64,000 nucleotides of DNA from Vanessa cardui (lineage: Eukaryota; Arthropoda; Insecta; Lepidoptera; Nymphalidae): assembly GCF_905220365.1 (NCBI RefSeq), contig NC_061123.1, positions 620,001 to 684,000 of the forward strand. Reading direction: 5' to 3'. The position numbers and the translations under genes were made by a program. The notes under the pieces were generated by a model that did no database searches, was not told where the DNA came from, and saw only the letters and a list, made by a program, of their open reading frames with translations. The stretch's first letter is position 1. Each line of letters opens with the position of its first letter. Positions 59,575-64,000 of this stretch are shown piece by piece.

Positions 59575-59774
59575 TACAGTCGGGGTAAGAAAATGTTCGT
59601 CACCTTAAGATCTATTTTCGTGTGCTCAGTATGAGCGATAATCTGCTGTACCGATCGAGAATGACATATTGCGTCGCAATGATTTGACGTTTAGATTCAA
59701 AAGTTACTAAGAGTTTAAGATTTGATAAAGGAATTAATTTGAAAACTGACGAAGGTTTTTTTACTCTGACTGTA
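59575..59774. mobile_element. Tc1/mariner-type MITE
   Basis: TACAGTCGGGGTAAGAAAAT with GTTCGTCA at the left mirrors TGACGAAG and TTTTTTTACTCTGACTGTA at the right. TA dinucleotides at both outer ends and the CAGT start fit Tc1/mariner insertion at TA. It is 200 bp and non-coding. Confidence 0.78.
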
Positions 59775-60243
59775 CATAATTAACGTGGACAAGTGTGTTA
59801 ATTAATTATACTGTAGCTTTATGTCAGTGGTAAGTCGTTTTACGACACAAACTTCATGACAAAATTTACAGCTTCTATTTTATTGATTTTATAATGAAAC
59901 TATTAGGTATATCCACAATAAAATGAAAGCAAGCAAAATTTAATTTGTTATTTCAACCCCAGAATAAATGAATATTAACGAAAATTATATTTTTGAAATA
60001 ACAACCTTTCACCGATCAAGCAAAAAATTAACAATGTTATGAAGCACTTAAAAGGATCAAAAGTTAAAAGGGAAATTATAAGGTTCTTTGATGAAGATAG
60101 GTCTCTCGTAATGAAAGGTCGAATTTACGGGTATTAATGCAGATTATTTAAGTAGGACGAGGATGTTTGATACGAGTCAACCGGCCTACCTACCTACCTT
60201 CAGAAATACATACATGATATTTTTCGCGAAATACTTTGTTGAT

Positions 60244-60490
60244 TACTAGCGACACGCCCCGGCTACGCACGGGTGAAATATGCAACTTAAACGCAAAAAT
60301 ATTTAAGACATCACTTTAAAACTTCTAAAATTATCAGTGTTTTTAATATATTGTGCATATATTATACATATAAACCATCCTCATGAATCACTAAAACGCA
60401 TCAAAATCCGATGGGTTGTTTTAAAGATTTAAGCATACATAGGAATATAGGGACAGAGAAAGCTACTTTGTTTTATACTATGCAGTGATT
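60244..60490 (+). repeat. Family D repeat
   Basis: TACTAGCGACACGCCCCGGC, TACGCACGGGTGAAATATGC, CATCCTCATGAATCACT and TATACTATGCAGTGATTAA are in order. Confidence 0.78.
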
Positions 60491-60857
60491 AATTAAAACA
60501 AATTAAACCATTAAGATCATTTTAACATACGGCTTCGTTATGATAGTATAAGACTCGCCAGCAGAGAAAGCTTGTAACATCTTTATATTTTTTATTATTG
60601 TATTAATCCATACTGAGATATAATAACAATTTTATTATTGACATTTAATATCGATGAATAATTTAAGCGATACCGGATTAATAAATTATAATTCAAGTTT
60701 TTTTAAAGCCCAAATACATAATATCAAAAGGCAATCTCCTCCAATTTAAGAAAGAAAAATAAACGACCAGTTAATATAATATGTAAATACACAAACAAAT
60801 TATCAAACTATTATATTATAATATCAAACTGTAAGATAGTAAAGTACAAAGTAAAGT

Positions 60858-61150
60858 AACGGCCTGTAAACTTCCCAGTGCTGGGATAAGGCCTCCACTT
60901 CCATTAAAGAGAGGGTTTGGAACATATTCCACCACACTGTTCTAGTGCAGGTTGGTGGAATGCATATGTGGCAGAAATTCGATGAAATTAGACACATACA
61001 GGTTTCCCCACGATGTTTTCCTTCACCACCGAGTTCGAAATGAATTATAAAGACAAATTAAGCACATACATATGATGGTGCTTGCCTGGGTTTGAACCCG
61101 CAATCATCGGTTTAGATGCACGCATTCTAACCACTGGGCCATCTCAGCTC
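60858..61150 (-). repeat. SINE family B, reverse orientation, near full length
   Basis: GGCCTGTAAACTTCCCAGTG, GTTTGGAACATATTCCACC, TTTGAACCCGCAATCATCGG and CTAACCACTGGGCCATCTCA are in order. Confidence 0.85.
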
Positions 61151-61974
61151 ATAATCAAACTGTAAGATAATTAATCTTATTACCTTATCTATATACAGTA
61201 TTTTTATATGTGTACATATGAATGAACAAAAAAAAGGACCGTATTAAATTCATTTGAGTAAAAGCGACTGAAGTATATGTACATACTTAACACTCATTAA
61301 AGCCATACGCGCGAATAAATATTTCACAGATCCTGTAATGATACAGCGCAGGGAATCGAGAAATGTCGACGAGATATAATAATCAGAGGTATATTATCTG
61401 AACAATAACTACCTTACCAATGCCGTAATTTTGTATAGTCACACAATACATCCTCTTCTTTCAAATATGAAGTTACTGGTAACAGAAAGAGACAAATCGA
61501 TGTTTACCTATCTCGCTACACAACCTTTATTAATAAGCACATAACCTTATAACACTTACATTGAAATCATTGAAAATAAACATAGATAACGATCGTCCAA
61601 TTTCTTGAAATTCAATATCTTCTTATTCAGGATCTTAACCTAATAACATTGAGGACAAATAAGTGATTCCCTTGTATAGATATTGAGATATAATATATGT
61701 ATGTATATATAAAACAACTAATTATAATATGATCAATCAGAGAAAAACGTGAAAGCATTCTAAAGTGCCATTGAAAACAAAACCAAAATTAATGAAGTAT
61801 TTGTTTAAGTAAGATAGTACGAGGACTCAAGAAGTATCACGTCAAGAAATTGAATTTAAAATAATTAATTACTAGTCTGATATACTAGTTATGCTGCAAG
61901 ATTTATTATTATGATATTGATGATTGGAAGAGGAGAATTTGTTTTGGATGAAAATACAAGGAAGTCAAAAGCCT

Positions 61975-62120
61975 GTTAAAGATCTAAGGCTGGACAAAGG
62001 CCTTTATTCCTCCCGAGGAAAAGGTTCAAAGCCTATTCCGCCACGCTGCTCTTTTATCTTGGTAGTTACACGTGCTTCAGAATTTCATCTGTAACAGGTT
62101 TACACACAATATTTCTCGTT
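61975..62120 (-). repeat. SINE family B, reverse orientation, diverged 3' part
   Basis: GGACAAAGGCCTTTATTCC, AAAGCCTATTCCGCCACGCT and GTGCTTCAGAATTTCATC follow family B at reduced identity. Confidence 0.6.
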
Positions 62121-62211
62121 GGTCAAGTTGAACTGTTAAAACGAATTAAGAACATTACATTTTAGATGTCCTTACATTTCATTATCACGATGGAAGAAAT
62201 GATTAATATTT

Positions 62212-62214
<3 letters not shown>

Positions 62215-62242
<28 letters not shown>
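62215..62242. repeat. (TA)14 microsatellite
   Basis: An uninterrupted TA run of about 28 bp. A second interrupted run follows at 62257-62270. Confidence 0.95.
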
Positions 62243-62245
<3 letters not shown>

Positions 62246-63175
62246 TCTTATATTCTTTATATATATAATATCTGTAGGTAACAGACAATCTTGTGATCTT
62301 ATTATTCATCTTCCAATTCCTTTCTTCCAGTTATAGTGTATATAACGTGTGCTTAGTTAATTCGGTTCAGCGGTTTTCTCATGAAAGAGCCACAGACAAA
62401 CAGAGAGACAGAGTTACTTTCACATATGTAATATTAATATAGATAACATAGTTTATTGTTTCAGGTTTGGCCTTTTGGCCAAAAATACGAAAGTCTTCAA
62501 TTTACCTTTTAGTTTGAAATTCAAATCGCGTTCACGGCCCGTAATATTTGCTCACCGTAAATAACAATGTGCCGTGAATTTAACTGACTAAGACTCACTA
62601 ACGTCGTCAACGTTCTGTCGAGAGCATGAGAGCTATTGATTCTACATTTCTAATGTTCTGGTTTTCACGATTAATTTTTAATACGTAGTAAACATTTGTT
62701 GTTGAAATATCATGCAATCTTTTTTTCAAGTGGGTTATTACTAAATAAAATTAAAATTAAAAAAATATATATTTTCGTGGATAAAAATTACCTAGAACTC
62801 GAGAACTAATATGGCCTAGAAATCAAGATATGTCCTAATCCACTTATTTTATAAGTTCGCTAAAATAATAAATTAAGAATCATCTCTTCAATACTATTTT
62901 TTTTTTTAATATAAAGCAGTAAAAATGTGGATTGAATAAATTGAAATATTAAACAGTTTTTATTTAATAAAATCGTCCTTACAAATATTTTTTAGTCTAA
63001 CGCAACAGTATAAGCAAGGTCGAAGTCAAAATTAATCAACTAAAAAGAAAAACGTTCGCTTTATCAAAGATATAAAATGTACCAGGATCACCAAAACGTT
63101 ACCACGCAATATCTGAAAGGCAAACACGCCACCTACCCGTCCCTTTGTCGTCCTTAATGACTAAAAGCGCGTGAC

Positions 63176-63188
63176 GTTGCCTAGCAAC
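63176..63188 (+). promoter_or_regulatory. Candidate RFX X-box
   Basis: GTTGCCTAGCAAC fits the RFX X-box pattern RYYNYY-N1-RRNRAC exactly. It lies in a locally GC-richer stretch with GCGCGTGACG just before it. Function is inferred from the motif only. Confidence 0.4.
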
Positions 63189-63745
63189 CGTTTCTCTCTA
63201 ACAATCTCAATTTTCTACACGATATAAAGCACATAATCAACGTGTTATTACATTCCTTACATATCATGCACTTAAGGTCTTCATTAAAGCTAAAGATGCT
63301 CGGAATACCTTAAATTAATTTACAAGCTCCGGTCTTTGCTGTTACAGAATTTTGCGATATTGTCACAAACTTTAAATATTGATATCATATGCATATTTTT
63401 TAACATCTTCTAAAAATTAGGTTATCAGTTCTACATGTATGTATTTAACATTCTTAGGACTTCGTTATATTTGAGTATTATGATCCATTTAGGCTTCCAA
63501 GCAGGTCTGCTCAATTTCGGATTTGTACGTTCATAATTCATATGTATGTTTGTCCACAATCTCTCGAAAACTTAAATAATTTTTAATCTATTTTAGGTAC
63601 ACTTTAAGTTAGGGAATAGTGTAAGTTTCATTGAAATTGATCAAGTAGTTTCTTATATATACATATACATATATTTCTATTTTAAGTTCATTTGCTGTTT
63701 CAAATTATGAAGCCGGTTTAATTTTTTAAGAAACTATTAGTCTTT

Positions 63746-63770
63746 GACAGACAGACAGACAGACAGACAG
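63746..63770. repeat. (GACA)6 microsatellite
   Basis: GACAG repeated in a 4-bp period. Such runs often end degraded transposon tails of the family D type, and the sequence before it (about 63530-63745) has that character. Confidence 0.9.
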
Positions 63771-64000
63771 TGATAATATAAAGGATTTCTTAATGTTACT
63801 ATGACATAGTTTGTCTTTGTAAGTTGCAACTAATTACAGCACATAAAATGTATTTATGACAAAATGTTAAATATAGCGTATAATAACTAGAATAACATCA
63901 ACAAAAATTACCGATGTTTATTATGAAAGTACCATTTATTTTAGGCAATCACAGTTTGACTGTTTATCAGCCAGGCCTGTTGGTGTGAGTAAATAATGAG

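Larger units (their letters stand above)
21130..64000 (+). other. Downstream giant intron (or gene remainder) of the Dscam-like gene
   Basis: The GTGAGT donor at 21130 opens an intron that must end in an exon carrying the Ig3 C-strand Trp and the Tyr-x-Cys. None was recognised, so the intron probably runs past 64000. It contains both LINEs and most of the repeats listed. Stretches with nothing identified are 21561-22349, 22597-23052, 24896-25408, 27111-27796, 27936-28950, 29248-30229, 30875-31734, 31796-34225 apart from the island near 33885, 34539-35330, 35613-36884, 37416-37964, 38061-39599, 45793-47937, 51001-51244, 52017-53458, 53703-54324, 54549-55119, 57781-58601, 58901-59249, 61151-61974 and 62121-63529. 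A 107-residue open frame at 37444-37767 partly overlaps SINE-B-like sequence and I do not regard it as a gene. Confidence 0.6.

Noticed and set aside
63935..63988. A TTTTAG...GTGTGAGT stretch at the window end as a possible next Dscam exon.
   Set aside because: In the required phase it hits a stop at once and shows no Ig motif.

Overview
The window is AT-rich, intron-dominated insect DNA, almost certainly from a butterfly or moth. This rests on many copies of short interspersed repeats of a lepidopteran type, on the LINE families present, and on three exons of a Dscam-family cell-adhesion gene. No prokaryotic gene organisation, tRNA or rRNA gene, or CRISPR array is visible.

Host gene: three + strand exons (18393-18551, 20157-20306, 21009-21129) splice in frame through consensus AG/GT sites. 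They encode immunoglobulin domain 2 and the first half of immunoglobulin domain 3 of a Dscam-like receptor. Their sizes and split points follow exons 4, 5 and 6 of insect Dscam1, but each is present once, so this looks like a non-hypervariable Dscam paralogue. No other exon was recognised. The rest of the window is therefore read as two very large introns, at least about 18 kb upstream and about 43 kb downstream, with two short introns between the exons.

Mobile DNA: the downstream intron holds a complete CR1-group LINE on the - strand (40673-45382) with intact ORF1 and an intact endonuclease/reverse transcriptase ORF2. It also holds a 5'-truncated RTE-type LINE on the + strand (48386-50402) with an open reading frame, a perfect 13-bp target duplication and a (GAT)n tail. 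The CR1 element lies inside a family C repeat, which itself lies inside a family B SINE, so the order of three insertions can be read. The RTE element also lies inside a family C copy, and its apparent start codon is supplied by the target duplication.

Other repeats, named here for this window only: family A (tRNA-like SINE, 4 copies), B (tRNA-like SINE, about 14), C (poly(A)-tailed short element, about 16), D (CCGGCTTCGCAC repeat, 5), E (short element ending near TTTTGATTTTGAT, 8) and F (tRNA-like SINE, 3). There are four MITE-like inverted-repeat elements, one 172-bp insertion with 11-bp target duplications and Penelope-like sequence, simple repeats and palindromes. Two GC-richer intronic islands and an RFX X-box match are candidate regulatory DNA, by inference only.

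No previously undescribed gene system was found. The strongest observations are the nested insertions, the start codon borrowed from a target duplication, and the single-copy Dscam exon trio. All boundaries were read by eye; no database search was run.
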